The notes: generated from the letters alone by a model not told the origin. Shown: positions 12,100 through 21,759, numbered from the stretch's first letter. The stretch: 64,000 nt of DNA from Bradyrhizobium sp. 200 (GCF_023100945.1 NZ_CP064689.1:5438001-5502000), one strand, 5' to 3'. Numbers and translations are program-made.

Positions 12100-12609
12100 A
12101 TGGCGCAGTCAGCGAAGCCGCCGATCTTCGATGCGGTCGATCTTGAACGCGAGATCGAGGAAGAGTTTCGAAAGCTGCCGCTGGATCGCGAATCCCAGCC
12201 AAGCGATTTCGCGCCGCCTTCCGTACGCGCGCCGGATTTAGCGCTGCCCGACTATGTCGAGCATCGCGACGGGGCTACCGAGATCGGCAAGCTGTCGGCG
12301 GAAGCCGTTGTCCGCGAATATGAAGCTGCGGCGAAAGACATCGAGGCCCTGGGCGTCGAGCTGGTCGAGCACGTCAAGCAATGTGAGGCCATGAGCCGCC
12401 AGACGCTCGTCGTGATCGATGAGCTCAAGGAAACCGCAGAGCGGTACCGCCAAGAGGCCAAGCGCGTCTTCCTCCAGATTGAGACCTATTCGTTGGTGAC
12501 GGCGGAGGTACGCAAAAGCTGTGCTGAAATGAGGGAAAAGATCGTGGCTCCGGCCACAGTTCGAACCAAGTCCAAGAAGAATGAGCTCCGTGCCGCCCAG
12601 GAAGGCTGA
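12100..12609 (+). CDS. Hypothetical coiled-coil protein
   Basis: A 169-residue soluble protein, strongly charged. After an N-terminal segment with an acidic EREIEEEFRKL stretch, residues about 70-150 are predicted by eye to be a continuous helix with heptad-like hydrophobics (EYEAAAKDIEALGVELVEHVKQCE and so on). I do not recognise a family. The ATG at 12100 is preceded by CAAGGAG, nine bases away. It stands alone between non-coding stretches. Confidence 0.7.
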   Translation: MAQSAKPPIFDAVDLEREIEEEFRKLPLDRESQPSDFAPPSVRAPDLALPDYVEHRDGATEIGKLSAEAVVREYEAAAKDIEALGVELVEHVKQCEAMSRQTLVVIDELKETAERYRQEAKRVFLQIETYSLVTAEVRKSCAEMREKIVAPATVRTKSKKNELRAAQEG

Positions 12610-12909
12610 GGTCCGGAATATTGCCGGTTGCGCTCCAAGCCACCGCGGTAAATTCAAGCTCCTCAGTAAACAGACTCCGCAGCAAACAGAGGCCCTGTCC
12701 GATGACCTCATCGGAGCGCGTTTGAGCGGATGATCTGAAGGTGCGGCGGGAATCACCGCGGCTCAGGTTGGCGTCCATCGCGGCAGCGCCAGCCGATCTT
12801 TATGACGTTCCTATATCGCGGGCCGGCTCCTCCTCTCGATTTTATATGCCGGCAGACCGATCTCTGGCGTGCGGTCGAAATCGCGACCGAACGAAATGGA
12901 GAATGCGTC
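12610..12909. other. Intergenic region with no recognised feature
   Basis: About 300 bases between two small hypothetical genes. I see no convincing gene, terminator or repeat in it. Confidence 0.5.
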
Positions 12910-13065
12910 ATGTCTACGCAAGCTGTTGTTCAGGAGCGGCGCGCCCTTTTGGCGGAATGGATGTCGAAAAAGTCCATGCGCCTGGCCGCGCTGCTTGGCG
13001 GCCTTCTGACTGTCAGCATCGCGGTCAACGCGATGATCATCCTCGCCGACGGCAGAAGGCCATGA
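12910..13065 (+). CDS. Small single-pass membrane protein
   Basis: A 51-residue product with a basic amphipathic N-terminus (residues 1-24) and one hydrophobic helix (about 25-46), ending in a short charged tail. TGGAGAATGCGTC precedes the ATG at 12910, giving an acceptable ribosome site. An upstream in-frame ATG at 12802 lacks one. No family recognised. It lies just before the KdpD-like DUF4118 gene. Confidence 0.5.
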   Translation: MSTQAVVQERRALLAEWMSKKSMRLAALLGGLLTVSIAVNAMIILADGRRP

Positions 13066-13248
13066 CGCTTTTCCAGACGTCGCCGCAGTCTTGGGTGACA
13101 TTGGGTGACATATGGAACTCATGTTTCATGCGGCTCACGCGCCAATGAAGCTGGTGTATACTCGGGGTCAGCTAATCAGAGCCGCGACCTCGCTTCGGCT
13201 GGTTTGCTCTTCAGCCAACGCGTCGTCGCCCACGCAGGAGTTGAAGCG

Positions 13249-14109
13249 GTGACCGATGTTGAATCGAAGCTTCGGCAGGACATGACAGCGGCGTCCGATG
13301 CCGCTCCCCTTTTTGGCCCGGCAACATCGGAGCTGATGCGTTACCTCGCGTCAATTGCAATGACCGCCGCCGCGACGGTCGTGGCCGTCGGTGTCGACAC
13401 CAGGGTGAGCATCCCCAACCTGTCCCTGGTGTTTGTCATTCCGGTGATCGTCGCGGGCCTTAGCCTCGGCCTGGGTCCGTCACTCTGTTCGGCGATACTT
13501 GGGGCGCTGGCCTTCAATTTTTTCCTGACCGAGCCTCGCTACTCGCTGGCCGTCGACGACGCGTCGAACATCTGGGCGATTGGACTGCTGCTTGTGGTCG
13601 GTCTCATCGTGAGTGGTGTTGCCTTCACTTCCCGCCAGAGGGCGACCGAGGCGGCACTGCTGAGAAGGCAGACGACTGTGCTGCAAGGCTACAGCCGTGA
13701 CGTCGTCGCAGCCGATAATACGAAGGCGATCGTCTCAACTACCTTGCAAGCTCTTGCAGCGCTCTTCCAGGTTCCTGCCGTCGTGATGCTCGTCAGGGAC
13801 GGCACGGTGGTTTCCCTCGAGCGAACCGGCGACATGGAACCCCAGGACGCCGAACTGGAGGCGGCGCGTTCGTCCCTGGCGACCGGAACCGTCGCGCGCG
13901 GCGGCGTTTACCCGAACCTCGCCTCACGCTTTGACTTTTGGCCGGTGGAGTCGCCAGAAGGCCAGAATGCCGTCATTGGATTGGCCTTCGACCCGGACGA
14001 ACGTCCGGCGGCGCCAGATACGCTGGTCAACATCGTTGTGCGTGTCCTGGCCCTGGTGCTTGACCGTCAACACGAACGGGCTGGACGCGATGTCCGGCCC
14101 GCAAGTTGA
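13249..14109 (+). CDS. Kinase-less KdpD-like DUF4118/GAF membrane protein
   Basis: A 286-residue protein. Residues about 30-125 contain four closely spaced membrane helices with the DUF4118 signature of KdpD sensor kinases (SLVFVIPVIVAGLSLGLGPS, then ALAFNFFLTEPRYSL). A cytoplasmic part of about 150 residues resembles the KdpD GAF region (TTLQALAALFQVPAVVML). No HisKA or HATPase domain follows: the gene stops after the GAF part. The GTG at 13249 has AGGAG eight bases upstream. It may act as a potassium or osmotic sensing partner for another kinase. It is flanked by an unrelated desaturase, with no kdp genes nearby. Confidence 0.72.
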   Translation: MTDVESKLRQDMTAASDAAPLFGPATSELMRYLASIAMTAAATVVAVGVDTRVSIPNLSLVFVIPVIVAGLSLGLGPSLCSAILGALAFNFFLTEPRYSLAVDDASNIWAIGLLLVVGLIVSGVAFTSRQRATEAALLRRQTTVLQGYSRDVVAADNTKAIVSTTLQALAALFQVPAVVMLVRDGTVVSLERTGDMEPQDAELEAARSSLATGTVARGGVYPNLASRFDFWPVESPEGQNAVIGLAFDPDERPAAPDTLVNIVVRVLALVLDRQHERAGRDVRPAS

Positions 14110-14140
14110 GTCCGGGGACAGGATTCAGCAGCGCGCAGGG

Positions 14141-14220
14141 CGGAATTGCGTAGCGCAATCCGGGATTGTCCGCCGATCCAGGTTGTCCCGGGTTACGCTC
14201 CGCTCCTCCCGGGCTACAAG
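14141..14220. repeat. Interspersed intergenic repeat
   Basis: The segment GGAATTGCGTAGCGCAATCC followed by CCCGGGTTACGCTCCGCTCC is of the kind scattered through rhizobial and other proteobacterial intergenic regions. It contains two self-complementary blocks (GGATTGCGC/GCGCAATCC and CCCGGG-centred). It lies in the convergent gap before the desaturase gene. Confidence 0.5.
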
Positions 14221-14231
14221 ACGAAATCGCC

Positions 14232-15281
14232 CTACGCTCGGATTTCCCGGAACGACACCAGGCGGCGCTGCGCCTCGTCCCATAACACGAGCCGTACACA
14301 CCCAAAGCTCTGCAGGAGCGTGATGCGACCGACGTTGCGCAGTTCAGGGTGGTCGCGAAGCACGCGCGGCAGCCGGTAATAGGGAATGCGGCTGCTGAGG
14401 TGATGCACGTGGTGAATGCCGATATTGGCCGTGAACCAGCGCAGCAGCGCCGGCAGTTCGTAATGCGAGCTGCCGTGCAAGGCAGCTTGATGCAGGTTCC
14501 AGCTCTCGTCGCGGTCCCACGCCGTGTGCTCGAATTGATGCTGCACGTAGAACAGCCATACGCCGGCCGTGCCGGCGAGCAGCGTAATCGGAAGGTGCAC
14601 GAGCAGGAACGCCTTGATGCCGATGAACCATGTGAGCGTAGCGACGATGACGGCAATCGCGAGATTGGTTGCCATTGTGCTGACCCAGGGCTGCCAGCCA
14701 TTGCGCATGAGGCCGACCGGGAGCCGCTGTTGCAAGAGAAACAGATAGGCCGGTCCGACCCCGAACATGATCAGCGGGTGGCGGTAAAGACGGTATTTCA
14801 GACGACCCCACCAGGGAAGAGCCCGGTATTCGCGCACGGTCAGCGTATCGAGATCGCCGATACCGCGGCGATCGAGGTTGCCGGTGGTGGCATGATGAAT
14901 GGCATGCGAGCGGCGCCAGCAGTCATAGGGCGTGAGCGTGAGCACGCCGATGACGCGGCCGACCCAGTCATTCGCCAGACGGCCAGCGAAAAAGGTGCCA
15001 TGGCCGCAGTCGTGCTGGATCATGAACAGGCGTACGAGAAAGCCGGCAGCCGGAATCGCGATGACTAGTGAAGCCCAGGCATGGCCAAGGGAGAACGCGA
15101 ACCAGGCCGCGGTCCACAACATGACGAGCGGCAGGGCCGTGATCGCCAACTCGGCAATGCTGCGCAGCCGATTTGGGGAGCTGTAGTTGTTCAGGATGCG
15201 CTGCCAGCGCCGGGCGTTGAGGACGTCATCACCGCCGGCGGGCGTTTGCCCGTTAGACGACGGCACGGCTGTCTTATGCAC
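14232..15281 (-). CDS. Membrane fatty acid desaturase
   Basis: A 349-residue integral-membrane diiron desaturase. The three histidine boxes are present: HDCGH (about residue 89), HAIHH (about 126) and HHVHH (about 295), all needed to bind the diiron centre. Four hydrophobic segments flank them. The architecture fits the omega-6/delta-12 type found in plastids, cyanobacteria and rhizobia, which inserts double bonds in membrane acyl chains using a ferredoxin or cytochrome donor. The start at 15281 gives a normal-length protein. It is a single gene; the neighbouring TonB receptor is unrelated. Confidence 0.92.
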   Translation of the reverse strand: MHKTAVPSSNGQTPAGGDDVLNARRWQRILNNYSSPNRLRSIAELAITALPLVMLWTAAWFAFSLGHAWASLVIAIPAAGFLVRLFMIQHDCGHGTFFAGRLANDWVGRVIGVLTLTPYDCWRRSHAIHHATTGNLDRRGIGDLDTLTVREYRALPWWGRLKYRLYRHPLIMFGVGPAYLFLLQQRLPVGLMRNGWQPWVSTMATNLAIAVIVATLTWFIGIKAFLLVHLPITLLAGTAGVWLFYVQHQFEHTAWDRDESWNLHQAALHGSSHYELPALLRWFTANIGIHHVHHLSSRIPYYRLPRVLRDHPELRNVGRITLLQSFGCVRLVLWDEAQRRLVSFREIRA

Positions 15282-15526
15282 GGAGATATCCCCTTCTGAT
15301 GGTGCACGCAGGATCGAGACACCGACGGCTCGGCACCTTCGTCGGTTGATCGATTTTTGGAGAAGGGTCTGAAACGTGCGTGCCTGTCAGAGGCAAGGCA
15401 AAGCGCCCAGCGGTTCGGCCAAGTGTCGACTGGCGGACATATGGACAGGAATTGGGGGAACGTCAAGGACGACAGTTACGCGTTCCCGGCGTTCCCCTTG
15501 AATCATCGTCCTTGGAGACGAACAGC
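15282..15526. other. Intergenic region between desaturase and TonB receptor
   Basis: About 245 bases between two co-directional minus-strand genes. I see no gene or strong hairpin. It would contain the desaturase promoter. Confidence 0.4.
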
Positions 15527-17884
15527 TCAAAACTCGAAGGAGGTCTCGAACTCGTAGGTCCGAGGGGCACCCAGGAAAACCTGATCCGGATAGAATGGAT
15601 CGCTCCAGGCGGCATATTTCCTGTCGGTAAAATTACGGACACGGAACGTCAGGCGCGTGTTCGTGACGGACGGAAATAGTGCATTCTTGGGGAGGTCGAC
15701 GAAGGCGAAGGCGTCGGCTGTCGTGTAGGCCAGCATTTTCACGGTGTTCGCGTCGGTCGTAAAACGGTCGCCCACGTGACGCACCGAGACGCCCAGTTCG
15801 ACCGGCCACCAGCCTGGATTGAGGAAGCGGTAAGACGCACCGCCGTTCATCACTACCGCTGGAACGTTCGGAGGCGTGTTGCCCGAGAATGACCCGCCCG
15901 TAAAGTCGTAGTCGGCATAGCGCGCATGGACATAGGCGACGTTGCCCCACAGTTTCGTTTCCGGCGTCGGCCGCACGCCCATCGCGAACTCGACACCCTG
16001 GGATTTTACCTTGCCTGCCAGATTCAGCGTCTGGCCGCCCTGTGCGCTGTAGACATTGTTGCGCACAATATCGAAAGCCGAGAACGTCACCTCGGCCCGG
16101 TTGTCCCAAAACAGGCCCTTTACGCCAGTCTCATAATTGCGGGCGGTGGTCAGGCTTTGCTTCTGCGCCGGGCTTAGAAGAAAGATGCTTCCAGCCGACA
16201 GGTCGCTCGCCGTCGCATATTGGCTGTAGAAGGTCAGCCCGGGGATGGCTTCCCACGTATAGCCGAACCGGCCGGTGACGGGATCCCAACTCTGCGAGTA
16301 CGGAAAGCCCGCCTTCATCACGCTGTTCACGTCGATGGACGTACGGTCGAGAACGAATGGATTGTAACGGAGACCGCCGACAAGCGCGAAGGTCGGGGTG
16401 ATCTTGAGCCGGTCTTCGACGTTGATGGCGACACTGTCGATCCTCGCGGTCTGCCGCTGCGTCGTCAACAGACCGTAATATCCGCGCACGGGATCGACCA
16501 GCGAGACCTGGTCGTGCGGAAAGTTCGCAGCCCCCGGGCGCACAAAGTCGAGATGATAGGTTTCCAGCGAGGTTACGAGCCTGTTCTGCAGCCCGGCGAT
16601 ATCAGAGTCGACGGAAAGATTTGTGTTGTTGCCGACCGTCCACTGATCGTGATGAACGTAGAACCGCTCACGGTCGACACGGTTATCGATGGCGTTGAAG
16701 GCGCTGACCTCATTGTTGTACCAGTCGCGACGGGCGTCGTAGCCGTAGGTCGTGCTCTTTAGCGTCACGCTGTCGTTGATATTCCATTCAAATCCGCCGC
16801 GGACCCAGGCTTCGTTGATCTTCTTGTGCCCATCCAGGACATTGTAGTTCGTCGTCAACGTCCGGCCGTCGATCGTCACCGCCCCCAGATTGGTCCCGTT
16901 GTAATCCGACACCTTCGTTCCCGAAACAATCCCGTTGGTTGCGAACGGGCCGCTGAATGCCACCGGCACCAGAGGTGTGCCTTCGTAAGGCTTGGCCTTG
17001 TAATCCTTGTATTCGGCTGCGACGAACGTCTTGAATGTATCCGATACACGATAGTTCAACTGACCGGACAGGTGGGCGTTCTTGAATTCCGTGCCGTCGA
17101 TGAAGCCCACCTCGCGGGACCCGCTCGCGTCGATACGGTAATCCAGTCCGTCGATGGTGGTGCTTCCGCCCGATCCGACGCCGCTGCGCACCGTACCGCG
17201 GGAGTCGAAGCCGACAAACGCCTCGCTCTGAACCGGCCCCGTGTGAGGTGCCTTGGTCACGAAATTGATGGTGCCGCCGACGGCTCCCTGGCCCGATATC
17301 AATGACGACGGCCCCTTCAGCACCTCGACCCGGTCGAGGTTGAACGTCTCCATGGTCAGCGCCGTGAAGCCTGACGGCCCGATGTTGATCCCGTTATAGA
17401 GAACGTTGATCTCGCTGCCGACGAACCCCCGCATGCCGAAGGCGACGTCATTGGGCGCGTCTCCCGCGACGACGCCGGTCGCACCTTTCACCGCATCGAT
17501 CGTCGTGTGATAGCCCTGCTCCCGGATGGTCTGCGCGCTCACAATGTCCACGGCGGCAGGGGTCTCTTTCGGTGTCAGACCAAGGCGGCTCGCGGTCTGA
17601 GCCACAACGTTGGTGTTGAGCGGCGTTGACGCGTCCGCCGAAGACTGGCGGGGTCTGCCGGGATTTCCCGATGCGACATTTGGGCGTGTCGTTTGGTTGG
17701 TGCGCGACCTCGACGCTGCCGGCCGTCTGGCTGGGCTTCTCTTTTGCGAAACGACAGTGATGGCAGGTAGCGACGTCGCCCCGTCGGCCTGCGCGCGCGG
17801 CGCAGTCTGTGCAGACGCCTGATTTTCGAGCGAGATGATTTCGACTAACAACAAGCCAACGACAGAAACCGAAGCACGCACCAT
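15527..17884 (-). CDS. TonB-dependent siderophore-type outer-membrane receptor (paralogue 1)
   Basis: A 785-residue outer-membrane receptor. Order: signal peptide (residues 1-25), a basic proline/serine-rich linker after a TonB-box-like ITVVSQ, the plug domain (about 95-220; IREQGYHTTIDAVKGATGV, RGF, VEVLKGPSS), then the 22-strand barrel ending in the terminal Phe expected for Bam-assembled proteins. It is closely similar in sequence along its length to the receptor at 57160-59550. ATG 17884 follows GAGGGGGTA; the overlapping GTG at 17881 is an alternative. It is divergent from an ABC transporter operon. The family suggests a siderophore or other metallophore; ligand unknown. Confidence 0.92.
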   Translation of the reverse strand: MVRASVSVVGLLLVEIISLENQASAQTAPRAQADGATSLPAITVVSQKRSPARRPAASRSRTNQTTRPNVASGNPGRPRQSSADASTPLNTNVVAQTASRLGLTPKETPAAVDIVSAQTIREQGYHTTIDAVKGATGVVAGDAPNDVAFGMRGFVGSEINVLYNGINIGPSGFTALTMETFNLDRVEVLKGPSSLISGQGAVGGTINFVTKAPHTGPVQSEAFVGFDSRGTVRSGVGSGGSTTIDGLDYRIDASGSREVGFIDGTEFKNAHLSGQLNYRVSDTFKTFVAAEYKDYKAKPYEGTPLVPVAFSGPFATNGIVSGTKVSDYNGTNLGAVTIDGRTLTTNYNVLDGHKKINEAWVRGGFEWNINDSVTLKSTTYGYDARRDWYNNEVSAFNAIDNRVDRERFYVHHDQWTVGNNTNLSVDSDIAGLQNRLVTSLETYHLDFVRPGAANFPHDQVSLVDPVRGYYGLLTTQRQTARIDSVAINVEDRLKITPTFALVGGLRYNPFVLDRTSIDVNSVMKAGFPYSQSWDPVTGRFGYTWEAIPGLTFYSQYATASDLSAGSIFLLSPAQKQSLTTARNYETGVKGLFWDNRAEVTFSAFDIVRNNVYSAQGGQTLNLAGKVKSQGVEFAMGVRPTPETKLWGNVAYVHARYADYDFTGGSFSGNTPPNVPAVVMNGGASYRFLNPGWWPVELGVSVRHVGDRFTTDANTVKMLAYTTADAFAFVDLPKNALFPSVTNTRLTFRVRNFTDRKYAAWSDPFYPDQVFLGAPRTYEFETSFEF

Positions 17885-18166
17885 TACCCCCTCGATCAGT
17901 CTCGCCGAGCGAATATTCGTGTCATGTGATCGGTCATGACAAGTTGCTCACGATTGGCGATATCGATCTCCACCGGCCACGCTTGTTCTCATAACTCCGC
18001 GCCAGTATGATGAACAGTATAAATTGTCTTACCGTCACAACTATGCGATATATCCGTGGCTAGTGCCCAACATTTTCGCTTTCGGATGCCTTACGTGATT
18101 CCATCCCGTCATCGATCGGCTGCACCGTCGATCATCGCCAAGCTCGTTTTCGTCGAGTGACCGTCG
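17885..18166. promoter_or_regulatory. Divergent promoter region for receptor and ABC genes (copy 1)
   Basis: About 280 bases separating the divergent receptor and ABC ATPase genes, the same arrangement as copy 2 at 59551-59701. The strict Zur-type operator seen in copy 2 is absent. The nearest candidate site is at 18014-18027. Confidence 0.5.
18014..18027. promoter_or_regulatory. Candidate metalloregulator operator (copy 1)
   Basis: ACAGTATAAATTGT is an imperfect dyad (ACA...TGT ends). It shares the ten-base block AACAGTATAA with the candidate site in front of zur at 63980-63997. It lies between divergent receptor and ABC genes, as the confirmed-looking operator of copy 2 does. Sequence resemblance only. 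Confidence 0.35.
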
Positions 18167-18871
18167 ATGCTTGACGCGATTGAAGTCACCAAGAAGTTTG
18201 GGCTCGACGCCGCGCTCGATCGCGTGTCGCTTAGCGTTGCTCCGGGCGAAATCTATTGCCTGCTTGGCGCCAACGGTGCGGGAAAGACAACGCTGGTCAA
18301 TCTCTTCCTCAACTTCCTGCGCCCGAGCGAGGGAAGCGTGCAAGTCGGCCAGCTCGACGTTGTCCGCCACTCGCTCGAAACGAAACGTCTGCTCGCCTAT
18401 ATTCCCGAGCAGGTGACCCTCTATGGCGCGCTCTCCGGTATCGAAAACCTTGCGTTTTTTGCCTCGCTTGCCACCGGAGAGTCCCTGTCTCGCTCCCGTC
18501 TTCTCGAATTGCTCGAAGCTGCTGGATTGCCCGGCGAGGCCGCGGATCGAAGAGTGGCAACCTATTCCAAGGGCATGCGGCAGAAAGTCGGCATTGCAAT
18601 CGCATTGGCCAAGAATGCGCGCGCGCTGCTGCTTGATGAGCCGACGTCGGGCCTCGATCCGTCAGCGGCTAACGAGTTCTCCGCACTTCTCGTCAAGGCC
18701 AGTCGGTCTGGCGTCGCGGTCCTGACGACCACGCACGATCTGTTTCACGCCAAGCAGACCGGCACCCGGATCGGGATCATGCGGCGCGGACGTCTCGTGG
18801 AAGAACTCCGTGGTGCCGATGTCAGCCATGCCGACCTTCAGTCGCTCTACTTGCGGCACATGAGCGCGTAG
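18167..18871 (+). CDS. ABC-2 type transporter ATP-binding protein (copy 1)
   Basis: A 234-residue ABC ATPase. Walker A GANGAGKTT (about residues 33-41), signature YSKGMRQK, Walker B ALLLDEPTSGLDP and a TTHDLF switch region are present, all intact. The signature and short length are typical of ATPases that work with ABC-2 permeases rather than with SBP-dependent importers. It is the first gene of a three-gene operon and is the same length as its paralogue at 59702-60406. It would energise the two following permeases at the inner membrane. Confidence 0.93.
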   Translation: MLDAIEVTKKFGLDAALDRVSLSVAPGEIYCLLGANGAGKTTLVNLFLNFLRPSEGSVQVGQLDVVRHSLETKRLLAYIPEQVTLYGALSGIENLAFFASLATGESLSRSRLLELLEAAGLPGEAADRRVATYSKGMRQKVGIAIALAKNARALLLDEPTSGLDPSAANEFSALLVKASRSGVAVLTTTHDLFHAKQTGTRIGIMRRGRLVEELRGADVSHADLQSLYLRHMSA

Positions 18872-18872
18872 C

Positions 18873-20271
18873 ATGATATTCCGGATCGCTCTGAAGGATC
18901 TTCGTGAGTTTGCGCGCGATGGGCGCCTGCTTTGGGCCGGAGCACTCGTCATCGTCCTGATGTTGATCGCACTGGCCGCCGGATGGAATCGACATGCGCA
19001 GGTCAGCAACGAAAGATCGGTCGGGCAGGCGCTCGACTACGAGGCATGGTTGCAACAGGGCCCTCGCCACCCGCATGATGCGGCGGAGCAAGGCATGCAT
19101 GTCTTCAAGCCGCAGCCGCCACTCGCGATCCTCGACCCCGGGATTGAGCCGTTCGTCGGCTCGACGATATGGCTGCAGGCTCATCGCCAGAGCGAGTTGA
19201 AGTTTCGGCCGGCACAGGACGCCACCGGCCTGCAACGCTTCGGAGACCTGTCCCCGGCATGGCTGCTCCAGGTGCTCATGCCCTTGATCGTCATCGTGAT
19301 CGGCTTCGGCACGATGAGTGGAGAGTACGAGCGCGGTACGCTGCGCCAGCTCCTTAGCCTCGGCGTTCCAACCCGGAGCCTCCTTCTCGGAAAGGCTCTC
19401 AGCCTGGCTTCCGCCGTGTTGCTCCTGATCGGCCCGGCTTGCGTGATCTTCGCCACCATATTTCTGTGGTCACTGCCAGGCGCGGATCGCTGGGATGTCG
19501 CCTCTCGTCTTGGACTGCTGGGTTTGGCGTACGGGCTTTATCTCGGCTTCTTCACTCTGCTGACGATCGGCGTTTCGTCATGGGTCCGGTCATCCCGTAC
19601 GGCGCTGGTTCTGCTGCTCGGCTTTTGGGTTGCCGCGACGTTGATCGCGCCGCGTACGGCCTCGGAAGCAGCCAACCTGCTTTATCCCACCCCTTTCGCG
19701 TCTCGAGTTCGACGAACACCTCTCCCACGATATCGGCAGCGCCGCTACCGAGGCGTGGAAGGCTCATTTCGGGGTCAAAACACAGTGGGATCCCGCGGTG
19801 CCCCTCAGCAAGTGGGGCGCTGCTCTCCGCATCGATGACCACGCAGGCTATGGGGTTCTCGACCATCGATTTGGCGAGCTCTGGAATACTTTCGAGCGGC
19901 AGCAACGCTTCCAGCAATGGATTGGTCTTCTGGCTCCGCTGGTCGCCTTGAGAAGCTTTTCAATGGGCCTTGCCGGCACCGACTTCTCCCAGCACCGTCA
20001 CTTCTCCACGGCAGCCGAGACGCAGCGGCGTATCATCCAGGACATCGTCAGCCGGGATCTGATCGACCATGCGGATCCGCTCGGCAACGCCCACTTCAGT
20101 TACAAGGCCCGACCCGACCTCTGGGCGACAGTTCCGAGATTTGACTATCGGGCGCCCGACGCCGGGTTCGCGCTGCTCCGGCATTGGCCGAGCCTGGCGG
20201 TCCTGGCGGTCATGTTCATCCTGTCGTTGGCGTTCGCACGATATGCGTTCTCTCGTCCGTTGATGCGTTAG
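18873..20271 (+). pseudogene. ABC-2/DUF3526 permease, frameshifted (copy 1, first permease)
   Basis: The reading frame opens one base after the ATPase stop and matches the intact 465-residue permease at 60408-61805 until about residue 274 (NLLYPTP). There it shifts: an extra T in the CCCTTTCGCG run at 19691-19700 moves the frame by one. After the shift the other frame again matches the paralogue (SRLEFDEHLSHD, then WDPAVPLSKWG) to a stop at 20271. The undisrupted part holds a first membrane helix, a large extracytoplasmic domain and several helices; the shifted part carries the rest plus the final helix. It is either a true inactivating insertion or a sequencing error. Confidence 0.85.
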
Positions 20272-20283
20272 GTGATCTGCGTG

Positions 20284-21759
20284 ATGAATTCTCGACCCCG
20301 CATCGGCGCGACGCTTTGGCTGATCATCCGGCATGAAGCCCGGATCTTGCTGGCGGAGCGAACTTTGCCGCTCGCCTGCCTCCTGCTTGCATTGATGATC
20401 GGATACGGGCTTGCCGTCGGACTGCGTCAGGACACTGTACGCGGTGATATGATCGTTGAGGTTCACGAGCACGAACAGCAGTCCCTCAAGTCAAATCTTG
20501 AAAAGGTGCGGTCCGTTCCGTCCGGCCGTGAAGCTCTGGTGCCATTCGAGAATCCGGCGAATCCGGTCGCACTGGCCGGCAAACTGTCCGGTCGATACGC
20601 AACGATTCCGAACAGGCCATTGGCTGCGACGGCCATCGGTCAATCCGACATGATGCCGAACTACTACCACGTCTCGTATCTGAGCAAGGTACAGTTCATG
20701 TACGATTCCGAGATTGAGAATCCCTGGAATCTTCTCAGCGGGCATTTCGACCTGGCGTTCGTCATCGTATTCGTGCTCCCGCTCATCATCATCGGCTTGG
20801 GATATAATCTGCTGTCGGGCGAGCGTGAGAGGGGAACGTTGCGGATGCTGTGTTCGCAGCCTCTGACTGTCAGCACCCTGCTCGCCGGAAAGATCATCGT
20901 GCGAATAGTTGCGTTGCTCGCGGTCGCGATCGTGCTGCCGATCTCGATCTTGCTGGTGTTGCGTCCGGACACGAGAGGTTCGGAGCAATTGATCCTCATG
21001 CTGTCGTGGTCAGCGCTCGTTGCCGCATATTCGAGTTTCTGGTTTGCGCTCGCTGCCGTTGTCAACGTGTTCGGCCGTTCGTCTTCCAGCAATGCGCTGG
21101 CCCTGATCGCGACCTGGACGCTGCTGGTCCTGATCATTCCCGTGCTGACCAATCTATTCATCGCGGTGGTCAGCCCGGCACCGTCGCGTACTGCCCTGGC
21201 CAGCCTGACGAGGGTCGTGACCGGGGAATCGCTTCTGGAGTATGAAAGGCTCTACAGCGCTGATTATCGCTATGCGGCCGATCCCGAAGCGTTGCAGGTC
21301 AAGGACGGGAAAATTGAGGTGCCTGCTCGAATGCTTGCGTTCTTTCTCGCCAAGCAACGTGTCGACGAACGGATTGAACCCCTGCTGAAGGGTTTTGACG
21401 AACAGTTGCTCGCGCAGCAGAAAATCGTGGACCGAATGAGTTTCCTGTCGCCTGCGATCCTGGTCAATGAAGCGATGAGCGCCATTGCCGGCACGGATTC
21501 TCGCCGCTTCGCCGCGTTCAAGGGCCAGACAGAGCGGTTTCATGACGGATGGCGCGAATATTTCGCACCTCGCATCCGGGAAAGCCGCGCCATGAGCCCG
21601 GAGGATGTCTCCACACTCCCGCAGTGGCAATGGGTCGAGCTTTCGGAAGGCGAAATCAGGCAGAGTGTCTGGACGCGAATAGCTCTGACATTGGCGCTCG
21701 CAATGGCGGCAGGTGTGATCGCCTTCGCCAACGCCTCGCGGAGTCCAATTGTAGAATAA
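20284..21759 (+). CDS. ABC-2/DUF3526-type transporter permease (copy 1, second permease)
   Basis: A 491-residue membrane protein. It has an N-terminal helix (about 23-43), an extracytoplasmic region (about 44-155; conserved GRYATIP and NPWNLLSGHFD), five central helices (about 160-315), a soluble segment and a final helix near the C-terminus. This is the ABC-2/DUF3526 layout. ATG 20284 gives exactly the same length as the paralogue at 61814-63289; GTG 20272 is less likely. It is intact, unlike its upstream neighbour. A half-functional pair of permeases would probably not transport unless the frameshift is an artefact. Confidence 0.88.
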   Translation: MNSRPRIGATLWLIIRHEARILLAERTLPLACLLLALMIGYGLAVGLRQDTVRGDMIVEVHEHEQQSLKSNLEKVRSVPSGREALVPFENPANPVALAGKLSGRYATIPNRPLAATAIGQSDMMPNYYHVSYLSKVQFMYDSEIENPWNLLSGHFDLAFVIVFVLPLIIIGLGYNLLSGERERGTLRMLCSQPLTVSTLLAGKIIVRIVALLAVAIVLPISILLVLRPDTRGSEQLILMLSWSALVAAYSSFWFALAAVVNVFGRSSSSNALALIATWTLLVLIIPVLTNLFIAVVSPAPSRTALASLTRVVTGESLLEYERLYSADYRYAADPEALQVKDGKIEVPARMLAFFLAKQRVDERIEPLLKGFDEQLLAQQKIVDRMSFLSPAILVNEAMSAIAGTDSRRFAAFKGQTERFHDGWREYFAPRIRESRAMSPEDVSTLPQWQWVELSEGEIRQSVWTRIALTLALAMAAGVIAFANASRSPIVE

